Shown here: in pieces, positions 10,957 to 22,961 of the stretch
How positions within the stretch are numbered: position 1 is the first letter of the stretch
How the letters are laid out: each line of letters opens with the position of its first letter
From: Amyloporia xantha
Lineage: Eukaryota; Basidiomycota; Agaricomycetes; Polyporales; Adustoporiaceae
Length of the DNA: 64,000 nucleotides
Assembly: GCA_036971615.1 (NCBI GenBank)
Contig: JAYKKR010000012.1
Location: 806,001-870,000, forward strand
Direction of reading: 5' to 3'
Position numbers and translations under genes: made by a program
The notes under the pieces: generated by a model
What the model saw: only the letters and a program-made list of their open reading frames with translations
The model's database searches: none
Told to the model about the DNA's origin: nothing

Positions 10957-12136
10957 CCTTCTCAATTGGAATTGACCCCTGGTTTTTGAGACACGACCGG
11001 TATGTACCTCGCTGCGGTGTCATTGCCTTTTCACCCCACACTATTCAGTATAGCTCGATTTCAAGCCGTTCTTTCAAACAGAGTTTCCTCGCGCTCAATT
11101 TGCGACGACAAAAACTACAATACAAGACACCTTCTAAGCTCACATTATGACCATCGATGACATATGGCTCCGAGCAACGTGCTTGACGTTGGTTTACATC
11201 GGCTTGTGGGCACGATGGAGGTCACCGAGGGGTCAATAAAATATTCTGGAGTTTCAACCTGGCAGGTTTTGGTCACTTCCGTCCGCAAGTTCACTTCTCC
11301 CATGTCGTAGTAGCTCATTGAATGTCACACAGCTGTAGCAATGTGGAGACGTGTCGCTATTTTCCTGGTCTGTTTCAATTACTGCCCCACTTCCGATTGA
11401 CTTGCCTGCTAGTTGGTCCAGGTGACCGTACTCACTTGCGTCAAGGGTGACCGGTACCTTTTTGATGCTGTCTTGTCCGCCCTTTCCCATCAATCAGTAT
11501 ATTCACGGGCCTTACATGGTAGATTTGGCGGCTGCTACTCCCACTACCTTGTATATAATCGCCTTTCCGAGCCCTGACTCAGCCTTTAGAATGCGCTCTC
11601 ATGGATGAGCATCATGATCATTGGCATAGATACAGCTGGTACAACTGTTACAGTTGGCTTATCTATTTCATGTCTGACGCTACATATTGCAGGGACATCA
11701 GAATGTGTAATGCGGTCTCCATTAAATGTCACCCCTAGCAAGTTAGGCTGAGGTTGCTATAGAGCTTGTCTGACAATCAGCTCCGCATCTCGGAATCCAA
11801 GACAACATTTGCCGCCCCCTAGCGTACTGAATGCAGTCTTGCAACTACTGTCGATGTACTGACCTTGACATTGCTAGGCCGCTTCATTCACTTCGGGCAC
11901 TGCGTATCATGGTATATGCAATAGCTTCATAATATATCCTTACATATTCTCGTCGTCGTGCCTGGTTTTAAGGTATAAAGCCTGCCGCAATCCAGAAGAC
12001 CCTCAGCAGCGAAGAAACCAAGACTCGCAAAGCAACAGACTTCCATCTCATACGTCAGTTCATCTTCAATTTGCAGGCCAACCCATATGCTTATTCCTGG
12101 TTTCCCCTCATACAGACCGATTCCAACCCGTCTACA
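10957..12136. other. Intergenic interval before secreted-protein gene A
   Basis: No recognised gene. A minus-strand open frame (11254-11493) has no family resemblance. The right end holds the TATA box and leader of the next gene. Confidence 0.4.
11974..11979 (+). promoter_or_regulatory. TATA box of secreted-protein gene A
   Basis: TATAAA within GGTATAAAG lies about 160 bp upstream of the ATG at 12137. This is consistent with transcription starting near 12005 and a 5' leader of about 130 bases. Confidence 0.5.
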
Positions 12137-12418
12137 ATGCGCTTCTCGATCCCCACCACTATTGTTGTCATGATAGCCGTCGGCATAGGTGCTGTATCCG
12201 GCACTCCGACTGCCGCTCCTGACCCTCAGGCCAGCCCGATCTGCTCTACCGCCGGAGAGCCTTGCACTACTGTGCCAGGTTTATTGGAATGCTGCACCGG
12301 CTTCACCTGCACTGACCTTCTTCTCGATCTCGTCGGAGTGGGTCTAGTTACTATTGGCTAGCATTCACTGCAACTGACAGTTGTCGTTCTTCCACAGACC
12401 TGCGCCGCCTCTACTTGA
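12137..12418 (+). CDS. Small secreted six-cysteine protein A
   Basis: Two exons (12137-12337, 12398-12418) encode 73 aa. Residues 1-21 form a signal peptide (MRFSIPTTIVVMIAVGIGAV, then small residues). A Pro/Ala-rich stretch follows, then cysteines spaced C-x6-C-x8-CC-x4-C-x10-C. That order (C, C, CC, C, C) is the one seen in inhibitor-cystine-knot peptides, but the fold is inference. The intron falls just before the last cysteine, so splicing supplies the sixth Cys. Without splicing the frame ends five codons later without it. It is a clear paralogue of the gene at 14432. Role unknown; an extracellular role such as effector or surface protein is a guess. Confidence 0.72.
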
Positions 12419-13389
12419 GATTTCCTGTGTCTCAGGCGTCAGCGTCTGAGGATAGGCCATTGCAGGTAAGTCGTCATCAATTTTGCTTGCGAAATCACCC
12501 ACTAACATCTGATCTACTATACTGAAGTTTTGTCTTTGTGCCAACAGTTTCCGTATCTGCTGTATGTAAATCTGTATATCTTGTAACAGTGTAGGTGTAA
12601 CGGTTATGACTATATCGAGAAAACCCCGTAAATGTGGAGTAATACAATTGGCACATCATTATGATCCTGGCAGCGTGGTACTGCTCAGCAACACAATCTT
12701 CGTATGCGCATGAAGTCCCCGCGACGTAACCGATTGGGCTACAACTCCGTATGTATGCAGCGGCGACTCGACAGGGTGAGGGAACCTGTCTGTCTGACTC
12801 AATGCCGGTTGATACACATCCACGAACGGATGACTTGCGCATTGCATACGGCACTTTTACCTCTACAATGTCACTGATTCTCACATGTCCCATGCGAACA
12901 CGACTGTAGAGACAAACCTATCAGATGCTACTTCCGGCTGTGGTGACATAGTGAGCACGTTCAGCCTGCCACTGGCAGGACTAATCCGGACTGAGGATAT
13001 GGAGAAACAAACGGTCTAAGGAATTGATTCGATAAGTACTAGAGGAGGATTAGATTCAAGTTGGGGAATGTTTAGGTAGAAAGAGGGTTAGTTGCGTCTC
13101 GGAAGACGCAGGCCAAATGTGGAAGGTCTTCAAGTTGTATTGAGCGATCGCCGTGATTGCCGCGCGTGCAACGGGTGAGCTTGAGTACTTGAGTCTTGAC
13201 GTTCGTCCAGCGGAAGTCTGCCATGAATATTTCCTTACGGGTGCGAGTAAACGAATTCTACGTTGAATATTGAGCACCACAATCGATACTGTACGTCGAC
13301 AGGATTCATGCTTTGAATTTGTTCGGCGGTCAAAACTCACCCGGTACCGTACGATCACCGCGGACCTCGTGACTTTCTCTTACACTTAC
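12419..13389. other. Intergenic interval
   Basis: Open frames on the minus strand (12495-12893, 13056-13358) show no recognisable domain, signal or splice pattern. Nothing else supported. Confidence 0.35.
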
Positions 13390-13830
13390 CGGCTCCGTCG
13401 TCGTGCTTCGAGAGCCTATTAGCACTCCAAATCGAAGAAATCGTCAAATTTGCAAGAGAAGAAAACGCCACATTGTATACGTCAAAGGACATCGAAGGAC
13501 TACCCGCAGGACGACATTGATCAATGGGGATATCAGGTGTGAACGTATAAGTAGATGAGCTTAGCTGACTGTCTTCTAGCCGACATGTCCATAGCCTGTT
13601 TCGAGAAAAGAAAGAACTACATTCTCAAGCCCTTCCAGTGAGCTTTTCCCAAATAGTGGTGCTCACCTTCTTTTTTCCTTTTGGGACAGGATGGTACGAA
13701 CGGACATTTACGTAAATGACTTCGTCCGTAGCCACTGGCACTCAGAGCCTTCTATGAGCATTGCCGCATTGGTACGTTTGAGTCACACCGCCTCTTCAAC
13801 TTGACTTGCCAGCGGATCTCGACAAGGACC
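13390..13830 (+). pseudogene. Broken multi-exon gene fragment, unidentified
   Basis: Several spliceable coding-like pieces follow each other on the plus strand. One piece contains LQIEEIVKFAREENATLYTS, one ends in DDIDQWGYQ (about 13500-13533), one encodes MSIACFEKRKNYILKPFQ (13585-13640) and one MVRTDIYVNDFVRSHWHSEP (13691-13770). They are bounded by plausible donors and acceptors at 13641, 13690 and 13771. The first two pieces are in different frames and no start codon or end is visible, so this looks like the remains of a gene. I do not recognise the family. Confidence 0.3.
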
Positions 13831-14431
13831 TGACTAGAACAGGAGAGAGCAAGCTATGATTTTCCCCATACGTCCGGGCGCAGCTTATTTGCGGCAGGAA
13901 ATTGGAAGCAAGTAGCCTGTAGTATCTGGCTGCTTCTGTGGTACATTCCTAATCAAGCATAATTTCGTATTGAGCGGTGTCGGAAGCTATATTGCAGCCG
14001 TTGCAAAGACCAGTAATCCATTTTCATACAATCATGAAGCTTGCGTTTAAAGAGCTGTGTCTAAAGCGGCACAGAATATCACTGTTTTGTTGCACGCCTC
14101 TCTTCCATAGAGACTCTAGTTTGTTCCTTTCCTTCCGTGAGTCATACATCTTGTCTGTCAAATTAAGTCATTGTCACGTTCTTCTAAACTCCACGGTAGC
14201 GTTCTGATTCGTCGTCAAGAGTCCCCGCAAAGATACATAAGGTCCTCAGTCTGAGCAATATTCCCCAGACCGAGCCGACCCCCAACTCACTACAAGCAAT
14301 CACTCATTCTTCCCCAGTACGTATAGTGTCTCTAGTCATCTCCGCTTTCATGCCAAAATTTCGCTTTTTCTACTTCTGACTCACCCCCACCGTTTTGTAG
14401 ACTCTACAAGTTGTCTTTGCACATATTGAAC
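13831..14431. other. Upstream region of secreted-protein gene B
   Basis: No gene supported. A pyrimidine-rich leader (about 14290-14400) precedes the ATG of the next gene and could include a 5' UTR intron, but this cannot be decided. Confidence 0.35.
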
Positions 14432-14707
14432 ATGCGTTTCTCCGCTCCCGCCACTGTCTTCGCTGTTCTAGCCATCGGAGTTGGTGCCATATTCGCGAGC
14501 CCTAACCCCCAGGTTGCAGGCTGTGCCGCAGAGGGGGAGCTCTGCTCCAGCATCACAGGAACCTTGGGCATCTTGGACTGCTGCGAGGATCTGGCCTGTG
14601 GGGGTCTTCTCGAAGGCATTGTTGGTGTAAGCATCCTGCTCGCGTTTCCCGGCTGATGTACTGAGTCGGGTCGTCATTTGTAGACTTGCGCTTCCGCCAC
14701 TGCCTGA
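14432..14707 (+). CDS. Small secreted six-cysteine protein B
   Basis: Two exons (14432-14626, 14684-14707) encode 72 aa. The product starts MRFSAPATVFAVLAIGVGAI, a signal peptide almost the same as that of the paralogue at 12137. The cysteine pattern is C-x6-C-x11-CC-x4-C-x10-C, with the last Cys encoded after the intron at exactly the same place. Retained sequence features are GE-x-C in loop one and LL-x-G/D-(I/L)VGTCA at the end. The two genes lie 2.3 kb apart in the same orientation, a tandem duplication that has diverged strongly in the loops. Function unknown. Confidence 0.72.
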
Positions 14708-15057
14708 ACGTGCCGAGGAAGCGCCTTATCCCGAAGCGTAGAGGTAGAAGCGTCTGTTTTCTATTCTTCTACCAAGCAGATTTTATCCATTCCAGTCACT
14801 GCAGTGTCGTGAGGGCGTGTTTCTTGAATAATGGATATGTACTATTTCTGAAATATCAAAGAGCGCATTTCGGTTCGATATCGAGGTCTCGCTACTTCAG
14901 GGCTGAAAGTTGACCAGATCACGCAATGAGATAACTCAATGCGATTCGGCGAATGAGGATCCAGAGCATGGTACTGTACATACGTAAATATTTGCTTTGA
15001 TGAACTGACGGGTAATAACGATGAAAGCTTTCAAATGAACAACTAATAACAATAAAT

Positions 15058-18000
15058 TCACGGTAATACTAGCACAATAGGCTGTCCGGAAGACTGCTGA
15101 TTATCACCTTCCAATGGTTTAGTGTAAGCTAACTTGCCGCCTTCCTGGTGCACTGCAGCTTCGGTACCACTCCGGCCATCCCACCTCATGTCAATAATTC
15201 GCACGACTTCGCCGCTGCTTTCAGACTCCATAGTATGGTCAGTTAAATTCTGAGGGTCCCTTCTCCGGTCGACAACCCTGATACGCGGGATTCTGACGAA
15301 ACCGCACTCAATTGGTATCAGCTTCCAGACCATGATTTCCTCTCCTCCAGGCAAAAGAATTGGGATACGACCGCTGCGGAGGCCAGCAACGACGAAAGCG
15401 TCTGTACCGTCAGTTTCGAGATGTACAACAATGTTCGCAGCTCGCAATGGATGTCGATTCCGAATAATTAAACGCAACAGCACAGGGTGATGCAGTTTCG
15501 CAGTCGGTGGCACATCCAGCAAAGCTATCAATCCGTCGACAGGAGGATATAGTGCCGGAAGTGAAAGTCGACTGATCCCAAGAGAGCCATGAGAGCCATC
15601 CGGGAGTATTCTGCGGTTTCATTAGACTGAGCACAATTATGAAAAGTAGAAACCGGAAGACCACCTTCTCCAGGATATTTCATATTCCCCAGGTTCGTTT
15701 ATTGGTTGGCCTTGCAGATACTCCTCATCGACAGCGAGTTTTATGCGACATTGGTCACAGAACTCATCACCAGACAACCACTCTAGGAAATATATCAGTT
15801 AGCATAAGCAGGATAGATGGAAATGGCATCATACCAGCGAGGAAGTCATCTTCATTTTGCTCAATCGAGGTATCAATGATCACGGCGTGCCGACCGTCCT
15901 AATGATACTTTTCAATTTAAACGAAAGGAGAGAATCATCGTCTGTGCTCACCATCTTGATCAACCTGACACCTTCTACGAGGACGCCAGACGGGGCCATA
16001 CAAATCATAGTGCTCGTGACTAAAGCCTCGCCAGCGTCTCCATCGTCCCAGAAATCGTCCTCGTATGTGCGAAGATTCGAAAGGCCAGGTTGTGTTCTCG
16101 AAGACTTGTTGTAGATGATTTGGTGGTCTATTCTGAATGTCTCGACTACGGGAATGACTAGTGTGCGTAAGGTCTCATCTCTGTCCACTGTGGATGGAGC
16201 AGTAGGGCTTCTAGGTGACGAAGGACTCCCGGGCTCCAGGTCGGAAGCCGTTGCTCGCGATTGCACAGAGATATCAATGATCCTCTCATACGTGGCGCCT
16301 GCGCTTGCGAGGTAGAGAGTTATGGAAGTGCTGACGCCTGGTTTGATTACACCCAAGGATACACCCTTCACTAAACTTGTAGATCGCTCGTCGCCTAGTC
16401 GGATAAAATTCTCTAACGTGGAGCATGGATATGATCAATGGTTCGGAATGCCTGAACGATTTCTTACCAGCTACATCCATTTCGGTAGGCTGTAAGAGAG
16501 CGTCCACAACCATGTCCATCTCCCTATCGTCCAAATTCGTGACATGGATGATTATAGGGTACTCTTCTCCAATATAGGCGGGCGCATGATTGGAGACGGT
16601 GACCTGTACTTTATGTGGTCGATGGCGGACCCTGGACAAATCATCAGGCCGAAGGTTCGGTCTGCCGAAATTGACATACTTACGTTACCGCGGAGTGGTG
16701 TTCCCTTCGAATGAGCGAGAAGTCGACAGGATCAATGGATGTTAGCCATTTTGGGAACGGAGACCCAACATGTGTGGCACTTGAAGTATGCAAAGGTAAC
16801 TCAACGTGCCAGTTGCCTTCTTTTAGCGTCAACATAAGCTTTGTGATCTGACAAATTTTGGTCAGTGCCATCCAACAGGCTACATCCGAGGAAATCTCAC
16901 TTTGACAACGGCTGGAATATCCGAAGATACACTTCCAGAAAAGACGATGATCCCTCCTGGGCACCATCGCAGGCATCCTTCAATTTCCCTACCTTCAGAA
17001 TCGGTATCTGTTGTTGGAGCTGCAATATGCCCCACATCAAATTTTTGTACTGCCGGGATCTCATCTCCAGATAAAGTAGGCACATGGCGAATGGTAACAG
17101 GTGGGATATCGGCAGAGAAGTGCATCGTCAACGATGTAAATGGTAACAGTGACATTGAGACAGTGGATCTGCTGGTGAGCGATAGCTGGAATGCGACTGC
17201 CTCTCCGACAATAACATCATGTCGCCAGAAAATCATGGACAAATCCACTAGGAAAATTTGAAGGGTCAATGGGTGCCACAGATAAAGGTAGTCCTACTCA
17301 CGAATGGGCACAGACTCAGATGCATCTACGACGAAGGGCTCCTCTGTCGATGACGGCACCGTACTCTAAGAACATCCCAGAGTTGATTGTATCAGGCGAA
17401 AGTGTCTTAATAACAGGCATACCTTCAACACGGCCACCAGGTCATCTTGGGTTGAATCAGGATCATCAGGCTGAGTCCTGACACCTACCAAAATAGGTTA
17501 CAGTAAGGGTCGAACGCACGAATACTGCGGTGTACATACCATGCCCAAGCATCTCGAAGAGAAGGCGGACGCTGAGTTCCATGTCTCCCATCTGCTGCGC
17601 GCAGGAATACCACGTAGATAGCAGTGGATGTAGCAATGCATTCCACTTCTCACGACGATATGTCCGTGCTATTCGTTCAAAGAATCTACAACAAAATCAA
17701 CAATATGAGCTTCCCTATAGCAATCAACGTCTGCATGATAGCACACCTACCGAACGGCCATGTCGAACTTTCCAGATTCATAATATGTCTGCGCAATGAG
17801 ATAGGCTATCCACAGTGTCAATCGACCGTGACCTTGAATGCTAGCAGGGCTGAATGTCTTAAACAGCTCGTAGGCCCTGGTATATAGCTTCGTACTATGA
17901 ATCAGAGAGTACGCTCGACAACCATGATACTGAGCACGAACCTCTAGGATAAGTGCCAAATGGTCGACCTTCTTCTCGTTCACGAAACCCGGAGACGTTG

Positions 18001-19841
18001 TTACTATTTCCTGCTTAGACTACTGCCAATTGAACACCGAGCCCTTCAGAAACTCCACGGAAACATACCTCTGCTTCCAATGCGCCCAAGAAACGTTCTC
18101 TCCTACGCTCCGTACACCGAGCAGCCATGTAGTAGTAAAACCCAGGATGTTGCAGTGCCTGGATTGGGTTCAATCCGAGTGCGCGCATCGCGTCCATCTC
18201 CATTACGTTCCTCTGGCTGGCTTCAATAGCCTGGGCAGCAGCGGCGGCTGCAGCTACCGCAAGAGGAGTTGTAGAAAAATGAGTGGGTATTTTCAACGTC
18301 GTACGCGTTCCTTGTTCTAGTAACTCCGCAAACGCCCGATGTCTATGAGCCATAGATATCAGAAACGAAAGGGTGCATAATCTCGAGTGGTGGACGAACT
18401 GCCTGGCGAGCCAGCTCCAAAACTCAAATGTTTCCTCGCCTATGCCCCAACCCCTCGAGAGGTCTGCAAATTTGCGCATATGGCTGTTGTGGTGAGACAT
18501 GGCGAGCGAATGCTCGTTGTTGTACAGGTATAATTTACAAATCTTGGTAGATCGATGAGTTGTGCTGACGGCAAAAGCATACCCACCCTTCAATTACCTT
18601 CAAATTGATACAATCAGCAAGCACCTTCGCTTCCGCCCATCGTTTCGTTCGAGGAGGCAATATGGCTGTCGACCCAAACATTATCAAGAGACTTGAATAC
18701 GCATCCTGATAATGCCTATCACATGCGATAAGCACCCAAAACAGCAGACGCGTGTAGGATCATACTTCAATGCAACTTCGTCTTCGCTGCGGAATTCCGC
18801 AAAACACGCCATCTTGTATTCGTATCTGACCGACCATCCCTCTGGCCTGAGCGGTCGTGCGAGGGTAGTGCCGCCGATGGGTGGTATTGGGTAGGATGTG
18901 GCCGTCTGAGAGTGTCTGTTTCGCTTGCGGCGGACACGTTTGGAATGGTTCGCGTAATATTCAAGAGCTGGCTCCCATAGCGCTTCTTCTAGGCTGTCAT
19001 GGACAGGTCAAGCAAACTGGCGGGATTAAAATATAAGACTGACCTGTGCACAAAATCGCCAATCTCGGATTGTGAGACTGGGCTGAGGACGAACAGGGCT
19101 GCTCGAGGATCCAGACCGCTCTGTCTTCGGATATGTGTGAGACGGGCGTCCAAGGACGCTTCGTCTACAAACGGAGATGGGATTACCGTTAGTTTGTAAT
19201 GAGGATTTGCACGTACATACCTAACATCCGTCTGCTAGCCAAGAGCACTACCGTGAGCTTGACACCGCGATCAATCGTCACCTTCTTCTTCTGCGCAATC
19301 TCCGCACAAAGCTCGTTATCCCGCCTCCGCTCCTCTGCCTCGCGCTCCCGGTCCACCTCCGCCGGCTCCAATGGTGCCCGCGCGCTCTGCGGATACTCGA
19401 AGATGTGCATGAACACGACAAACACGGACGGTATGAGCGTCGTGTGCTTGCGCACCCATATCGGTGCAATCAATCCGTCCGGGTACAGTGGTGAGGTAGG
19501 CGTGAGCGGCGACAGTGGTGAGTGCGAGTTATGATACTGCGGGTCGTCTGGCGGGACGAGTTTGCGCGGGGGGAAGCGGACGTCCTAGATAAGTCGTCAC
19601 GGTTATTCACCACCGCAGCCATCGCTGGTGCACGCACCTTGTCCACGATGACGACCTGGAATGATTTGCTCTTCTCGGGCTGCCAGATCGCTACCTTGCG
19701 CTTGTTGAGTACTTCGCGAAGGCGGTACGAGAGCACCGCAAATGGATCTTGGGCCTTTCCTGGGACTTGTGGGGGATCCAACCCTCCCACAAACATAACC
19801 GGCGCAAGCTGCGCCAGTAGTTCTGGAGGATACGAGTTCAT
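15058..19841 (-). CDS. TRAPPC11-like TRAPP complex subunit (foie gras / gryzun)
   Basis: TRAPPC11 is a large subunit of the TRAPP tethering complex acting in ER-to-Golgi traffic. The start MNSYPPELLAQLAPVMFVGG (ATG at 19841) is followed by a trafficking-subunit-like N-terminal part. The foie-gras domain spans about 18600-17600: MAHRHRAFAELLEQG and the GFYYYMAARCTERRRERFL helix are family hallmarks. Downstream exons (17270-15058) encode beta-rich segments such as VQVTVSNHAPAYIGEEYPI and LHHPVLLRLIIRNRH, matching the C-terminal gryzun region. Around a dozen exons are joined by short introns; I did not fix every junction. An alanine run (AVAAAAAAAQA, about 18250) sits in the foie-gras region. 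The stop is at 15058. Confidence 0.8.
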
Positions 19842-20057
19842 TTTCGGGCACCAGGCATACAAGTGCAAGTTACGAGCATGCTCGTCGGACAAGCGATCGG
19901 CTGTACGTAGCGCGTTCGGTCACGTGCAACTTATGAGGAACACAACTAAGTTACATTTTCACCGACGCGCAGGCCGCCAATACTGATCATTCTGTGTGTT
20001 ATTACAAGCTGGTAAATGTCGGACTGGAAGTGTTTTCATAGACTGATGCAACATCAA

Positions 20058-20993
20058 TCACGGCAAACCCCTTCCACTTCTAGTGGCCTTCGCCACTTCG
20101 CTCTGCGCCTCATCGCGCAGGTACCGGCCGTAAATTGGTTCGTAGTGTTCCAGATCCTGATGTGAGTACAGTACGGCGCGTGAGTATGGTGGATTTGGTA
20201 CGGCAATGCTACTCACACTCTGAGTCTTGACCACACTCTCCCGCTTGGCCAACTGCTCGGCATACGCCTTCCAATTGCCGCTGACGGCCTCCCTGGAGTA
20301 CCCGCGGTGCTCCTCTAGGATGTAGTCACGGACCACCCACGGCGCAACCACGACGTCTACCAAGCTAAACTGCTCTCCAAGGAAGTATGGTCCCTTCACC
20401 TTGTCCGCAAGCGTCCTGAGCGTGCCATAGTACTCCTCCAGCCCCGCCTTTCGCTTGTCCGGTTCCTGCGCTTGCAGTACTCGGTGGAACGCCGGGATTA
20501 TAGACTTGGAAACATGGTCCACCCACAGACGCACGTACGCGCGTTCGAATGGGTCCAGAGGAAGTAGGTGCGGCGCACGGCTAGGATAGGCGTCCTCGAG
20601 GAACTCGCAGATGATGAGCGATTCGTAGAGCGCTCTGCCTTTGTACTCAATTGCAGGGACGAGGCCCTTCGGGTTGATGTCTGCAAGCAGTCACTACGGA
20701 ACGGACACAACTACTTATGCGCCGACTTACCGAGGAAATGTTTCTCCTTCTTGTACGGGTTGACTTCCTTGTACTGGTAAGGGATGTTCTTCTCTTCAAG
20801 AACGATCCACGCCCTCTGAACGAAGGGGCAGAACTGTCATACACATTGTCAAGTTCATGACGATGTAGTTGTTGGCGGTAGAACATACCCAACCCGCCCA
20901 GAAGACAAGATCTTGCGGCGTCTCGTGTTCTTTCACCGTTTGAGCTGCGTGCCCAGTTGCATGAGGGTGGATATTTTCATCTGGGTGCGGCAT
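20058..20993 (-). CDS. Omega-like glutathione S-transferase
   Basis: Cytosolic thiol transferase-type GST. Four exons close in phase (20993-20889, 20833-20731, 20680-20217, 20156-20058), giving 256 aa. The thioredoxin-fold N-terminal domain carries WAGWFCPFVQRAW, where the Cys in F-C-P-F is the catalytic residue of omega-class enzymes in place of Tyr or Ser. NPKGLVPAIEY (cis-Pro loop) and ESLIICEFLEDAY (glutathione gamma-glutamyl site, E-S) follow. The helical C-terminal domain has PYFLGEQFSLVDVVVAPW, with the N-capping Ser/Asp motif. The catalytic Cys is encoded immediately after intron 1. It lies about 220 bp upstream of the TRAPPC11 start, on the same strand. Confidence 0.9.
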
Positions 20994-22231
20994 AGTGGAA
21001 ATCGATGCAAATCGTTGAAGTCAAGAGCCTTTTGGACAAGATGTAACCTTGTTTTGAGTTGTTCAACACCTGACCGATGACTAGTACTTACTACCTTGGC
21101 ATTAGCCGGGAATAGGTGGTGGGGTACGATGAGTAATCCGGGTATTGCGTCACTCCTTACGATATGAGAGAAATATACGGATAGACTTCCACTAAACAGC
21201 CAAGCTGGTATTGTCTGAATAAATTAAGAACAGGTTCTAAATTATTTCTGTGAGATCCACTCGATGCGATGTCGGAGAGACGACTTGAATGCTCGAAGCT
21301 GTCGAAACTTGCTCGACAAGGGTTCCAGGCGCCTAATATGTGTCTTGGATGAATTTGGTAGTCTCGAACCCAGACGTTCAACAGGGCTCCTCTGCCCCCC
21401 CCCCCTCGCTGCACTCGCTCGGTCAGCCACCGCCACAGCTGGATCCGAATTTAGTGATGGATGAATCTGAACGAATCTGAAGTTCCTGAAAATTTCTCAC
21501 GGGAGGGGGGTGCAGAGAGCCCTGTAGAACGTCTGGTGCATTTCGTCCTCGGGATGTAGATATGTGACACCGAGGGTTGCCGAGCTCAGTTCACGTGATA
21601 TATCGGTCATTTGTATTGACTCATACACATCTATATGACGGTATTCTCTGCAGTTGCTGCATAAAAGTGAACCGATTTTTGCCCCAGGGCGGTGCTCGCT
21701 ATGGATTTCGAGTTTACCCTGACAACAGAATATCCAGTTACAGTGGAATCAAGCTGCACATCCTACATATGAATATTCTTCAGCATCTTCCGACCTAACA
21801 GCCATAGCTGAAATGTTTTCACCAAGCGGTACACAATTATCTTGTAAAAGGCATCGCAAACATGAGAAGAAGCACAAATGGATCGAATACCGTCAACGTA
21901 GTAACAACCAGGATGCACAAAGGACGCAAAGCCTGCGTTTGCCGGGACCATCTTACAAGTTGCCCATTAGTCAAGTGCACGTGATGTGACTGATTGTCAC
22001 ATATCTACATGCCGAGCACGAAATGCACCAGACCTTCTGGAGGGTGTGCGCGAAGCCCATCCTCCAGGAGGTCGTGGGAACGAGACTATGAATTTGGTAA
22101 CATCTGGGATCGAGATAATATTACGTACGCACGATCGCCCTCAATTGCCGTGTCGACGGCCGCTGGCGAGAAGTTGCTCGTGCCCTTGTCTCTTTGCTTT
22201 CTCGTCGTTTCTTTTCAAGTCATCAGTGACC
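20994..22231. other. Intergenic interval with a small inverted-repeat element
   Basis: No gene recognised. It contains the inverted repeat at 21371-21535 with a run of 11 C residues, described separately, and the promoter of HUB1 at its right end. Confidence 0.4.
21371..21535. repeat. Short terminal-inverted-repeat element (MITE-like)
   Basis: The left arm (21371-21406, beginning CAGACGTTCAACAGGGCTC) and the right arm (21502-21535, ending GAGCCCTGTAGAACGTCTG) are imperfect inverted copies of about 34 bp enclosing about 95 bp. The CAGGGCTC/GAGCCCTG core resembles hAT-type ends, but no 8-bp direct target duplication is evident. The arms contain the C11 and G6 runs. Confidence 0.45.
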
Positions 22232-22715
22232 ATGCCACTCATTGAGGTAAGTGTAGCTGAAGTGGTTTGACCCACCATTCTTATGCTCATCGTGCATCTC
22301 CTGTGACCAATATATCCTCATTAACTATTCGGTCCAATTTTACGGATTGGTGACTTGAATTTGTCAAGGTCATTGCAAACGACCGTTTGGGACGCAAAGG
22401 TAAGCACATTTATATAGCGAATGTCATATAGATGTATTCACGATCTCTCGTGTACGCTGTGTGGCACATAGTGCGCGTCAAATGTAGCCCAGACGACACG
22501 GTGGGCGATCTGAAGAAACTGATTGCTGCCCAGACGGGTACCAATCCCTCGAAGATCCAGCTCAAGAAATGGCACGTTGTCGTCTTCCCGACCTTGTCTT
22601 ATTTTGTGCATCAGACTGATAAATAGGTCTGTTCGTCAGGTACACGATATACAAGGATCATATCACGCTGTCGGATTATGAGATCCACGATGGGATGAGT
22701 CTCGAGATGTATTAG
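22232..22715 (+). CDS. HUB1: HUB1/UBL5 ubiquitin-like splicing modifier
   Basis: HUB1/UBL5 is a ubiquitin-fold protein that binds spliceosome proteins non-covalently and modulates splice-site choice. Four exons (22232-22246, 22369-22399, 22472-22571, 22640-22715) encode 73 aa, the same length as human UBL5. Conserved blocks: [29 protein letters not shown], then [19 protein letters not shown] and HDGMSLEMY. The C-terminus ends in a Tyr with no diglycine, as expected for this non-conjugating family. The third intron uses a GC-AG boundary (TG|GCACGT ... CAG|G); only that splice restores the invariant WYTIYKDH. Exon 1 is only five codons. Confidence 0.93.
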
Positions 22716-22961
22716 GTCTCGCCCATGGCTGTGCATGGACATAGGTAGCTACTGCATGAACGGCGGAGGTGTTATTATGTTTGTTAGTCGAGCATGTCGC
22801 GGTGCTGTAATAGTTCAGTGTACAAGTATCAACGATCAATGAATGTGCAAATACAGGCTTCGTCCCCTTCCTTGTAGTGAACAAGGCAGGTAAACCATTT
22901 TAATAAGCACATGGACAAACATGAGAGATGACAATCGGCGAGCGACGGGGCTTATGTACCA

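Noticed and set aside
11254..11493. 78-codon minus-strand ORF (MGKGGQDS...)
   Set aside because: Has an ATG, but no family resemblance, no splice partners and ordinary intergenic composition.
21340..21380. GGGTTCGAGAC on the minus strand, like a tRNA T-loop/B box
   Set aside because: No A box upstream and no acceptor stem; part of it belongs to the inverted-repeat element.
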